Source: Branchiostoma floridae
Taxonomy: Eukaryota; Chordata; Leptocardii; Amphioxiformes; Branchiostomatidae
Assembly: GCF_000003815.2 (NCBI RefSeq)
Contig: NC_049979.1
Location: 13,021,560 to 13,085,559, forward strand
Reading direction: 5' to 3'
Length of the DNA: 64,000 bases
Positions 1 to 11,391 of the stretch are shown here, piece by piece. Position numbers and translations under genes: made by a program. Within the stretch, counting starts at the first letter, position 1, and each line of letters begins with the position of its first letter. The notes beneath the pieces were generated by a model. The model had not been told where the DNA came from and made no database searches. It was given only the letters and a program-made list of their open reading frames with translations.

Positions 1-3000
1 TGGCCTTGGTTAAAATGATGATATGCATGCCTGCTCAACTTAAAGCTAATTTCTGGTTATCTATCATGACACATTTGCATTAGCCAGAACCAAACTGTTC
101 ATATGCATGAAAATAGCATGTTATCCAAGAGATGTGCATGCACAACATGGTCTGCACAAAGTGTGCAAATCTTTTAACACCTTTTCATGTTTAGATACAC
201 GTTTTTGATAACTCAGTCACTCACTATCTGGTTTATCATCTGTTGTTCCCTGTCTTGCAAATATTTGTCAGAAGTAGTCAGGAATGCCTTATGAATACTG
301 ACCCAAAAAATCTGCAATCTCAAACACCTTTTACTACCACTATCAGATGCCTTATCAACCTTTCATCCTCACAGAATTTTATTTAAACTCTGAGTGAGTG
401 TACAATTCTTGTTTAAGTGCGAGCTTTGAACTCTCTTGAACTGAAAGATCACAGTTTGTACTCATGAATATTAACTACATCAAGTTTCCAGCCTTTGTAC
501 ATGTAATGAAAATGACTTTGTGCACATAATTCACACTAACCTTGTGATGTTTCATGCTGGCAATGCTCTTTTGTTGAAATTGATTGCCAAAATTATGTTG
601 CCACTAGGTTAGTAATAATTGATGAACAGCAACATTTTTGTCCATGGTGAGGACATTGTGAACACAAGTCTTTCACATCTATTCTTGGAGGAATTAGTGT
701 TGTGAATGTCAAGCCCCATGTGACTACTGCCATTGTGACATGAGGTCAAGGAGTACTACCTGTAATATGTACTTGTTGCTCATCTATGTAAACATCGTAC
801 ATGAAATAAAGATTTTGTGAGTTGACATTTCTCAGTACATCTTCCAGAGTACAAATGACTTTCACATTCCTGTTGCCCCTGTGGATATGCATTTGAACCA
901 GCCTCACAGACTCCAGCACTTTAACTTACCAGCGTACTACTATTTAACTTGCAAGTATTTTTGGAGTGTTCAAGATTAAAGCCAATGTAATCAGTACTTA
1001 TCTCCACCTCCACTTACACCAGCAGTTCATGGCCAGTACATAACCTCTTCAACATGTACATTTGTATTCCACACACAGCACAGCTTATCTGTTCCTCATA
1101 CTTCACCACATACTTCAGCAGCGGCTAATCATACCCGTAGGATTCCCTCATTATATGGCACATCCTACATCGTTTTCCCAGAATTCATGTTCAGTAACTA
1201 ATACATGTAGCTGACACCTTTTACGACAATGATAAAGCTGTGTCCAAAAACCTTTCCCACTGGTACACCAAGAAGGCACATCTTGAATACAAACAACCTT
1301 GATTAGGGCTATAGCAAAAAATACTGTGTTTCTGTTTACAGTCCTGAAAACATTAGGGTCAGTCGGTAGGGATTGTCCCTTTTTTTAGATGTCAACCAAG
1401 ATGTTATAAATAATACAGTTTAACAAAATGTAAAAGGCAAATAGATGCATCAAGACACTATTTTCAACATCATATTTTTATCATTGTATAGATATACATT
1501 GAATAAGCACAATTGTAAACTGAACAAAAAAGTACAATGTTGTCATTCTAACTTCATCCATTCAAAGATTAATCTGAAAGTGAAGTAGATGAAGTTTGGT
1601 CAGTATTGAATTCCATCACAGATCGAAAACTTTATGTCTTGTTAGGGGTTAATGCAAAAAAGGCTGGTGTCTGCAGTTTTTTTCAAAGGTCAGTGGCGTA
1701 ACCGGAAACCTCAAATTTTTTTTCTTAGGCCTTATGTGCAACAGCACTCCCATCACACTGGCATTGCCAGTAATGGAAATATGATTACATTACTGACCAT
1801 CAGAAGCTGCCCTGCTGACAGCTGCTGTTTGCAAATCATGACCAATGTGAAAGTGAAGGCTTTAGAAGCCAGATACTGTTTTGTGTATCAACTACTGACA
1901 TAGACGGAACTTACAAGAGACAAGGAAATTTACACAACGTATTTCTGACCTAGAGTGCAGAATGTTTTGTAAATTCAAGTCCATCCCATGTCACTGCAAG
2001 AGCTTATACATAATTTTTTTAGTAAGTTTGAACCGTTTTTAATAAAAGAATATCTAAGGCACAATACTAGTAGTTACAACTTTTTTTCTATATTCTGATG
2101 AACTTTATTCTTTACTTGAAAGTTCAAACCAATGCAAATATTATCTTAAAACCCTCTTGGTGACTCAGAATTAACTGAACCGGGGAAATATCTAGAAAGT
2201 TGACATAGCGCTCAAAATATGTATAATATATTAAATCTACTCATATATGTACAAAGAATTTGAAATGTTTGAAAATACATGTGTATGACGATGATAACCT
2301 TCACACCATCACTGTGACTCAGAATGGATGGGGTACTTAAAAGTAGGAAGATATATATACCAGCAACGGTAATTCTTGTGTACAAAAATAACATCGGTTG
2401 ATCTTACTCTTCAAAGGGGTTAGCACTTACCAATAAAAAATGAAAAAGGCAGCACCTCAGCTCACCCCACATCACCTACCTCTTGACCTCTTGGTCGTTG
2501 GGGCACCATGAATAATCAATCCACCATCTTCCTTGACCTAACATCTATGGCGCTCTCATAGTCATAGCTTCTATCCATTCTGTTATGTTGTATTCCTATC
2601 TTTTCCTCTTGTCGTGCCCTTCTAACTTCCTGGCACTGTCCTTTGTACAATTTTGTCCACATAAAAAAATGTTATTTATTCTGCATACCCTCCCCCAACA
2701 AAAAGCTACTAGTACATACCATTGAAAGAAAACGTAATTGAAGCAATAGAAATAATTCAAAAATTGAACTGAAATGTACAAGTTTTATGGAACACATGAC
2801 TACCACTTTGAGGACAAAGTCATGGAGATTCTCATGAAGAAACAAAGGTGCAAACAAACAATGCGACGTCAGCACCAGTACCCCTTCAGCTAAACAGTTC
2901 TAGCTCTCAGCAACAGGCCAGGAATGGTGTACAGTGGACATGGAACGACAGAGCAGGACAGTTGTCAAGGTAAGTGGGTCAATGGAATAAGGAAATCTGT

Positions 3001-3917
3001 ACACTGTTGTTTTTACACACAAAAATGGACCAAGTGTTGGGCCCTCACTCCCATCCCATCCAATGTGTTGTTCTTGAAATGTTGATGGAGGTTTGACATG
3101 CAGATACTGTACATCATACATTATATTGTTACACAATAAATCAAACATCTGAATAAATTCTTGAATGTCTCAGACATTTCAGTTTGCTGATGACATACAG
3201 CAGATAATGCTTAGAGTGACTGATTGATTTATTGCGTTTTAGGTATTGTGTTCTGCTTTTTTGGACAACAAAATGCTCTATGCAATTTGAATGAGTATTG
3301 TTGGCATGCTTACACTAATTGCATCAATGAGTCTAAAAGATGACAATGGCCTGTGTGTTATGGGTGTCATTGTTGCCAATACTGAAAAGTTTTCACAGAT
3401 GAGTGACTTCTGACAGCTTCTTTTAGATGCTGCAAGGTTTGAAAGGTTGCTGCATACCAGCTTGTAAATAACGATTCTTTCAATATAGAAAGGTCAGGAG
3501 CTTTGGGGTTGGTTCTGAAATGGAATATATTTTTGTTAATTGCTGTGGTCATCAAAAGAAAAGATCCAATCTTTCCAAGAATATAATTCACATTCTGCAT
3601 GTACCTGTAACATAATTGTGCATATTTTGCCGTTTCCCTGATTATTGACTTCCAAATATGAACAAAAATTAGTATATTCCAAATATTTCTTGCATGTACT
3701 AAGGTTGGTGATGTCATCAAAATACTTCAGCTTATGGCTTCATAATGCTACAAAGAAAAATATGCAATAATAACATCAATCACAAACTCCTAATTGAGAA
3801 AAAAACTCTTTTAGCTTCAGAGATGTCCAAGAGTCCCCTTTGTACAGACTCTCACATTCAAACAGCATTGGATAGTTTCTGAATAGGCCATAGCATGTAG
3901 ATTTTATTGGTGACAAA

Positions 3918-4017
3918 NNNNNNNNNNNNNNNNNNNNNNNNNNNNNNNNNNNNNNNNNNNNNNNNNNNNNNNNNNNNNNNNNNNNNNNNNNNNNNNNNNN
4001 NNNNNNNNNNNNNNNNN
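3918..4017. other. Assembly gap (100 N)
   Basis: Exactly 100 N bases, the usual placeholder for a gap of unknown size. Reading frames that cross it are meaningless. Confidence 0.99.
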
Positions 4018-4398
4018 CTCAGGATCATTAGTGATGCTGTATTATATTGTTACAAAAATTTCATAAATGTTACAAGAAAAGGCAGCAAACACCCACGCAA
4101 TAATGTGGAGTTGGCTCCAGTAGATTTCTTAAAATTCACCCTTTTTTAACGTAGCTGCTTTGCGGTACCAGTGGAATCATGAGAGTTGATATTATCTGAC
4201 TGGGTCACATTTTCCCAAGTGCATTTATGTCAGAGTGGTTAATGACCCCACTACTCCATCATATTCTGTATCACTATTTTTCAGAAGCAGTCAGAGTGTA
4301 TGAGGTATGTACTTTGAATGCAGATGACCCCAAAGCAGCATCATGAGCACTAGATATGTGGCAAGAATGATGATGACATAAATTAACCTTATCACCCG

Positions 4399-4399
<1 letters not shown>

Positions 4400-4436
<37 letters not shown>
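4400..4436. repeat. (CA)n microsatellite
   Basis: About 18 uninterrupted CA dinucleotides, followed directly by a C-rich stretch up to about 4456. The cysteine- and valine-rich minus-strand reading frames here only translate the repeat. Confidence 0.95.
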
Positions 4437-4437
<1 letters not shown>

Positions 4438-6866
4438 ACACCCCCACCCCCACCTCCTCTTTGGGAGCCATCTGACATTCAAGTGGAAGAATGTCAGATG
4501 AGAGAGAGTAGTATGTACCATTTTTTAAAGTCTTTAGTATACCTCGGCCGGGATCAAACTCACAACCTACCGAATACAGGGCGAGCACCGGTCGCCATCT
4601 GACATTGCCTTTGCCAAAGTAAATTTTTCTTCAAGCTCTCTTTATATCATCATAGCTTTAAAAACCAAAGAACAGCGAACATAAGTTGTATTGACATGGC
4701 CTAAGACATATAGGACAATGAAATTATAAAAGAGTATACAAGACCCTTTGAATGGACACAAGGATTCTTGTGAACATTGTATTTCCAACAAGCAGTTCAT
4801 ACATACAATGAAATTGTTTCCTGATCCCACACCTACCAGCATAATCTATCTAGTCATAGCAATGTAGTAGTTAGTGTTGTCAGTCAAATGTATGAGGCTA
4901 TGATGTTAAGTTTTATTTTCACCAAGCATTATGATTGGCAACACAAAGGATTAGTTACAGATGATAAAACATTGAAGAACTGTGTCTCTCCATCAATACT
5001 GAAGGGACATAGCTAATGTTCAGCAATTACATTTTTATGTGTGTCAAAACTTCACTACATTTGCCTTTGTACATCCAGCTACTTCAGTGACATTATTAAG
5101 TTTGGTGCACAGCCAGCAATGTGACAATACAAAATGCATACACAACTTTGTATCACCATCTTTTTGCCAAGTCATCTGGTTGGTCATCTTTTTTAAAAGA
5201 AGATCAAGTATTTTCCTATTTACAGATTAGCAATGAATTTTGTGACAGAAAGCATTTCTGGCAGAAAGTATTCAAATGATACAATCTTTTCTACAAGTCT
5301 CGTGTTCCTAATTTAAGGTGATGAATATGTAACTGCTGCCGTGTTCCAAAGGACCCTTTTATCACAGCAAAACCCTGAACCTATCCCTTACACCCCATAC
5401 AACTCTATTTAAAGCAAATAAATTGGCACTACCTTATTTTTGGTTTTGCTTGTTTAAACTACAGAGTCTTGCATACTGTACCTTACCTCTATGCCTTGCA
5501 TTAATACCCAGTCAAACAACACAAACTCACACAAGTCATTACAGCATGTTTGGCATCAACCTTGGTTCAACAGACATATTGAAGAGATATGCTTCAGTTC
5601 ATAGTTTGGAGCTTTCATAAAAAATCAACCACCAATTATTTATCTGAAACTAAATGCAGATAACAGGTTTTTCCTACCTATTTACCTCAATAGAATCAAG
5701 CTGTCTTTTCAATGAATACCGAATGTGTACTTTAGTCAAAGCACACAGTCACAACATCAACACCTATTGTTACTATCATTGTAAACTGTATATATAGTAT
5801 AACAAAAAGTTTTTTTCAAAACCAATCTTTGTTATTATAGTGGTATGGCATGTTTTCTTCTGCTTTTAGCTGCAACAAGGTTTATTTGATTTATTTCCAT
5901 TGCAAAACATGTTATGTACTACAAACAACTTGCAAAGCTTTCTCAATACTGGTTGGTCATCCAGTGATATATATGCACTAGCACAGAGCATTGTTCTCCT
6001 TGACTTGTGATATTAGTAGCACAAGTATTTTGCCTTCTTTCATAAGATGTGTCCATAGTTGAAACAAATTTCATTTACAACAATCGAAGAAGACCACTGA
6101 TTGGGACACAATCCTACCTACTACATGTACTACTGATGCACCGTTTTTAACTACTCCCTTATATAAGTCTGTATATTCTCTAACTGACAAATATCTGTAA
6201 CAACGGGGTCTCATTTTAGTCTATCTTGAAGTAATTCTGCATCAAAAATCAAACTCAAAGCTGTTCAACAAAGTTACAGGTATAGATACGGTTACAGGGA
6301 ACTGCCTATCCTATAAAACATGCCCATCATATTCATTTGATGTTTCAAAGACTTGTAGTGTTCTATGGCACAAAACAAAACAAAGCAGATTTGTTGGAAA
6401 ACATGAAAATCTTATTCATCACTATGCAAGTCAATGAGACAGAAGACAACATGTAGCTGACCACAGATTCCTGCATCACTGCCCAAGCACCCAGCATCTC
6501 TAAGATGACACCAGGGCATATATCATGCTGAAACACACAAACACACACAGTCAGTCAAAATGTCTTTCTGGATAACTATGCAACAGGTGTAGAAAAATGT
6601 ATCTAAATAAGTTACAATAATGAGGACCCTACCTTTCTGTCTTTAATGGCTTCAATTTTCCTTAATACTCTGGACATTTGCTGGTTACATACCATGCCCA
6701 TTGCCCAAGCTGTGGTATTGCCTAGGTGTCTGCATATAACACTTATAAGTCATCACAGTATTTCATTAAAACAATGAAGGCAGATGGAAGGTTTGATTCT
6801 GTATGCAAGACACTGGATACCTTTGGATTGATGAGATGGAAACCTAGCTGCTACAGATAATGAAAT

Positions 6867-7045
6867 GATACTTCACTACTCTTATCAGAGCTATAAATAG
6901 GATTTGAATAAAGTTACTAGTCCTTTTGACATGCTGTGTAAAAGTAGTGAAGTATCGTAATAACTCAATAACGATACTTCACTACTCTTATCAGAGCTAT
7001 AAATAGGATTGGAATAAAGCTACAATTAGTCCTTTTGACATGCTG
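6867..7045. repeat. Local direct duplication, two ~72-bp copies
   Basis: Positions 6867-6936 and 6973-7045 are near-identical direct copies, both starting GATACTTCACTACTCTTATC and ending TTTTGACATGCTG. The ~36-bp spacer holds an inverted copy of the first ~15 bases (around 6946-6960). The pattern fits a local duplication with an inverted scrap, or the remains of a small foldback element. Confidence 0.85.
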
Positions 7046-7977
7046 CAAACTGCAAATTTTATCTACAGTCATCTTATTACCATCCTCTATATGCGCATGA
7101 AGCTTTCTTACAAGAATGGCATACATATATATATATACATGTACATGATATACAATGACACACATTTATGTTCCTTTTTCCAGCCTTAAATACCAATTAT
7201 GTGTCTGCTTTTCAACGTGAGTGTTCTGCAAAGCTGACACCCATCACCTAGCAACAGTGATGTACTGGGGTCCATTTGAAAAGTGATTACAGAAAGGTGC
7301 AAGCTGTGAGGAAGACATCTATATGTCTCTGGGCTACACTTAGATCTGGATAATTTCTGCCGAAGTATTAGCTGGCTGCATTTAATGAGAACATCTAAAG
7401 CATAAAATAGCTTGCTTATCAAAGGTCTATACATCTGCTGCTGCCAGCATATCATTAATATGTATGAGTCTCTGTTCCTTTCAAAATGACAATAGTATTG
7501 GTTCCATTTACATGTTGGTTTTAGTCATTATCAATTTTCTTTCAACAGTGACTGTTTTAAAGGTAGAGTACGTACCTCCAAATTTTCAATGTCTAACAGC
7601 ACATCGAAAATTGAAAATTGATAGTAACTGTATACATACGTGACTGATGAACCTCTTCAATTATGTTCCTTTTATATTTGTTATATAGTTCTATTTGGAA
7701 TTACAATATTTAGTTTGATATTCTTATCATCCAACATTACTTTGTGGTATATTAATTCAAATGTCAGTTTGGACTATGATTTTTTTTACAACTTGCACAA
7801 TATTTGCACAGCATGCAATTTATCTGTCTGTAGTTTTATAACTCTTAGTCTTGCAAACAATTCCCTCATCTTTAAAGGGAAAAACCTTTATTAAGTTTAG
7901 TTCCCAATAGATACAATCTTTTCATATGGCATTATCTTGTGTGTGTGTGAGTATATTTCAGTTCCTTGCCATCTCAC

Positions 7978-8121
7978 CTGTACAGGTAGTAGAAGAAGGA
8001 CAGGAGGTAGAAGGCCAGTTTGATCCAGCCCTCCCGCTGACAATGTGATAGCACATCTGCATTCATTATGGTGGTGGGGTCATACAGGCCAGGGCTGCTC
8101 ATCACTGGGCGACCTGCGTAC
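7978..8121 (-). CDS. CNIH1: cornichon coding exon 4
   Basis: Acceptor CCCGCAG, donor AG|GTGAGA; starts and ends in the middle of an Arg/Ser-type codon. Encodes [15 protein letters not shown], the IMNAD motif and the final hydrophobic helix [14 protein letters not shown]. Without splicing, the frame meets a stop one codon later. Confidence 0.96.
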
Positions 8122-11100
8122 CTGCGGGAGAATAACATGCATTGAGGAAACATTTTATTCATAGAATTTATATCAAAACTGAAGAGAGGATTGTCAAAGG
8201 TGAAGTTGAAGATGGTTTATAAATTATACTTTTTCTATTTTCACTCCTAGTAGACTTTCCAGTAAACTAGAAGCATGTAAGTGATACATCAGGTACCATA
8301 TCTGTGACCCTTGTCCTGCACTGTACCTGTACAGAGAGCTCTGTGGGTGCTGCATTTCTTATCACAAATCAATCTGACTGTAGATCTGGAATCCCATTCA
8401 ACAAAGCTTGGCTTTATGAGAAAAGAGGATTTCATGTCAAATAGGATTTTACACCCAGAGAGCATAAAAAGCATTTTATTTATAAGTTAATCTTGGATCT
8501 AGCCAGATGACAATGACCTCATACGACTTTTCTTTTTATCCAGTTTAAAGTTGTGGATTCAGCTGAAAGCCGTTGACGTTCACCTCATTCACCTCAATGA
8601 GTCTCACTTCTTGAAATTTACTTTCAGGAAAAGCTACACTGGTGTACCTCACATAGAAATCTAGGACAACTTATGGATGCACAATATGTACCATATCATT
8701 TAAACCTAATTACAAACCTAACTGACTGCCTTGCCATGTGCAAAATGCAATTAAATTATAGGAATTTCCTACCAGCCCTGGTCATATGTCACCCTGAAGC
8801 TAAATAAGAATAAGCACTTGTTTAAGGTTTTTTAATGCTATGTTATAAGCAAATGATTATGTTGATTGATTTGCGTGTATTTTACAATCTTTCCCATCAT
8901 CTGCATGGAGATAAACAACTGGTTCACTCCTCCCACCTGTATACATGGTACGCAATGAGTGGTATGTTGAGAGCCAAGGAGAAGAACTCTCCTGCCAGCA
9001 GGAACAGGAGACAGAAGAAGCCATGGATGATGTACTCGGGCAGGACCAGCTGGGAGAACAGATCAGTATTCAGGTCAGTATACAAGTCCAGGCTAGGTCT
9101 TAAGGCTATTACCTTACAGGCAGAGATGACTATAATGATATATGGTCTTTGCTTAAAGATGAAAGATACATTTGTACCTTCCAAGTTCCATGTAGACACC
9201 AGATAAATTGGGAAAAATTCAACAGAAATGTTTTGCTGTCTCACATACTTTATGACAAACTTGTGGCCTGCCTATGCCCAGTCCACAAGAGGCTCCTGAG
9301 TAACACTGAGCTCTATTAAGGACCAATGCATATCTGCATACACTTGATTAATATGTCATTTATTTCTTTATTCTATCTATTTATTGAGATTTCAGACAAT
9401 GCAATAGATGGCAAACCCTGGAAGCATAGGTGATACTGGGTGCATTTTTACATGTCGCCTATACTGGTGCTTAAACAAGAAAAAATCCATTTAGATCTTT
9501 CTATCTATGTAAGACAAACGCCGCGTTATTTCACAATTTCAGCTCTGTAGAACGGTGAACCTAAATCACATGCATTATTATCCTTTTCAAGAACTGTAAC
9601 CTCCTCTTGGCTCCTTTCTCACCTTTAAGACTTAAAAGTCTTAAGTGAATATGATCAGGTAACAATTCAGTGGATTTGTACACATTAGTTCAAATGTCAA
9701 CTGTGACTTTGTATCAGTAATCTTCTTGTGCAGCCACAGGAACTTAACATTTATTCAAATGCATAGTCTGGCTGACTCTTTGACCTTAGCTGGGATGAAG
9801 GTCCCAGGATGAGGCCTGAACATGAATGGTTGTACATGACATGCTTGTAGATGACAGATGAGATTACTACATGTAAGAGGTGTGACTATGGTATAGGAAA
9901 CCAGCCGTTTGAACTTACCGGGTTGAGACTGTTGCACTGGTCTATAGGATTCTTATAGTCTGTCTTCAGCTCATCAAAGGCAATGATCTGGAATGGTTCA
10001 GTCAATAAAATCAAATGCACAATATACATAGATAGAGATAGAATTACTTTTTTTTTAAAGTACATGAGTTGGTCCAACAAAGCATCAGCTGTCTGCTCTA
10101 GTGATCTGGTTCTCAACAGACTGAAGCATCACAAGTGACTGTGACTGCCTTTCACGACTTGCACACTTCCCATAATTCACAGCGCCAGGGTTACGGATAT
10201 CGTGACCCGTGAGGTCATCGGCCAAAACCAACTAACAGCTACAGTGGTGACATGCTGGCTAGTTTATACTTCTGACCACAAAACTTGTAAAATTCTCAGC
10301 TCTAATAATAGTAGTACTGTATTTGTCGGACAACTCATTAGTTCATATGCTTTGCGGGTTTGCCGCTGTCGTACTGAAGGTTTTAGCTGGTTTCACCCGG
10401 TTTCGCACCCTGGGCAACGGTGGTAACATCCATATCCATAACCCTGGCTCTGTGAATTATGGGAAGTGTGCAAGTCATGAACGGGCATATCCTGGGGAAC
10501 AACCATTCATTTTATGAACCCAACAAATCAAATTATGAGTGCACAAACAGAAACTTACATTACATCAGATCTTAAATTTTCCCCTGGCACTGTCCCACAA
10601 TGGGATGCCCTACCTGGTTCTATAGTTACAGTCTGCACAGAGAGTCTAAAGATGAGTTCATGAGGAGCAGTTCCGACACTCCAGATCCTACCGAGCCAGG
10701 CTGGAGGCCTGCCCGCCCTCGCCTGGGGCCTCAGCCCTCATTCATACGCAATATATCCACTTGTGTTGTGAGCTAATTGTTTGACGTTTATGGTTTTGGC
10801 AGCGCTGGAAGTGCTGAATCCTTGATTTCTAAGGCCTAAGTCTCTAAGACAGTTCCGGCTATTGTAATGTAGCCATACCGAAGAGAGGAACAACCATAAT
10901 TTCCAAGAGAACATGTCGTGTCTGCAGAGGCAGCAAACGATGACGTAAACGTTTGTGACTTGAAGTACAATGCATTCCAGACGACAAACTTTTCTAATAT
11001 TAAGTACAATGCAATCAGACATGTTTCCAGCTCTGAGATATCCAAACCATTGACAGGACTACGGTATGGTTTTTGAGAAATTTATCTGGGGATATGATAT

Positions 11101-11311
11101 GTTCGAGGAATCCGCCCTCCCACCTTTGAGTACAGTTATCTTCAATCAGTACATTATGAAATGTACTAGACAAATCTAAATTCATAGATTTTCCCCATAA
11201 CACAGTCATTGACCTGTCGGAAATACTTACATGCCAAATAGCGAAGAAAATGAGACAAGCCGACAGTAACAATGCCACGATGTAGCAAAATGCTGCGAAA
11301 GTGAACGCCAT
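7978..11311 (-). CDS. CNIH1: Cornichon family ER cargo receptor (CNIH1-type), four of five expected coding exons
   Basis: Cornichon proteins are small three- or four-pass ER/ERGIC membrane proteins that load TGF-alpha-like ligands and other cargo into COPII vesicles. The coding exons join in phase as 11231-11311, 9919-9987, 8937-9049 and 7978-8121, with GT/AG boundaries and phases 0, 0 and 2. They give 135 complete codons plus two bases. Hallmarks are the start MAFTFAAFC, the segment [17 protein letters not shown], the central LVLPEY motif with hydrophobic segments, and [19 protein letters not shown] followed by a final hydrophobic helix. Human CNIH1 is 144 residues, so only about nine C-terminal residues are missing. 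The loop insertion typical of AMPA-receptor auxiliary CNIH2/3 is absent, so this is CNIH1-type or a pre-duplication cornichon. The last tiny exon, expected to resemble MIYxLVxx, was not found between 1 and 7977. Confidence 0.95.
8937..9049 (-). CDS. CNIH1: cornichon coding exon 3
   Basis: Acceptor CTCCCAG, donor AG|GTGGGA, leaving phase 2. Encodes [12 protein letters not shown] and two hydrophobic stretches ending AYHVY. Confidence 0.95.
9919..9987 (-). CDS. CNIH1: cornichon coding exon 2
   Basis: Twenty-three codons, acceptor TTCCAG and donor GTAAGT, both phase 0. It encodes the conserved [17 protein letters not shown] segment and ends at NSLNP, the point where CNIH2/3 carry an extra loop. 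Confidence 0.96.
10153..10480. mobile_element. MITE-like element with ~48-bp terminal inverted repeats, in cornichon intron 1
   Basis: The left arm 10153-10200 (CACGACTTGCACACTTCCCA at its start) is repeated in inverted orientation at 10432-10480 with only a few mismatches. The interior of ~230 bp has no coding capacity. Pairing continues more weakly for several bases outside both ends, so the true termini may lie slightly further out. This structure is typical of a non-autonomous DNA transposon; the superfamily cannot be told from one copy. Confidence 0.85.
11231..11311 (-). CDS. CNIH1: cornichon coding exon 1
   Basis: Twenty-seven codons from the ATG at 11309-11311 to a CAT codon followed by the donor GTAAGT (phase 0). 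It encodes the N-terminal membrane segment ending FFAIWH, as in vertebrate cornichons. The ATG is chosen because the [10 protein letters not shown] start is near-invariant in the family. Confidence 0.96.
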
Positions 11312-11326
11312 CTTGAACGCCTAGTC

Positions 11327-11338
11327 TGCGCATGCGCC
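11327..11338. promoter_or_regulatory. NRF1-type palindrome upstream of cornichon
   Basis: TGCGCATGCGCC matches the NRF1 consensus (YGCGCAYGCGCR) at all but the last base. It lies 16 bases beyond the start codon, probably in the 5' UTR or core promoter of a housekeeping gene. Confidence 0.6.
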
Positions 11339-11383
11339 GTGCACCTTGCTCTCCCGTCCCTTCCCGCCCGACTCACCTGTTGG

Positions 11384-11391
11384 TGACGTCA
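11384..11391. promoter_or_regulatory. CRE palindrome upstream of cornichon
   Basis: TGACGTCA, the full cAMP-response element recognised by CREB/ATF factors, about 73 bases upstream of the cornichon ATG and close to the NRF1-like site. The surrounding 11.32-11.41 kb is GC-rich compared with its flanks. Confidence 0.5.

Larger units (their letters stand above)
1..7977. other. AT-rich non-coding region downstream of cornichon
   Basis: I see no open reading frame here that resembles a known protein; the short frames present carry no domain motif. The stretch should contain the last small coding exon and 3' UTR of the minus-strand cornichon gene, which I could not place. It also holds a 100-N assembly gap, a CA microsatellite and a partial tandem duplication near 6.9 kb, each listed separately. 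An AATAAA on the plus strand near 805 could be the poly(A) signal of a plus-strand gene lying to the left, but nothing else supports that. Confidence 0.6.

Noticed and set aside
3907-4149. 80-codon frame starting just before the first gap
   Set aside because: It runs through 100 N bases; the translation is not real sequence.
7070-7100. Last cornichon exon (AG, then ATG GTA ATA AGA TGA on the minus strand)
   Set aside because: Phase would fit but the acceptor is poor and the resulting MVIR tail lacks the conserved Tyr-x-Leu-Val pattern.
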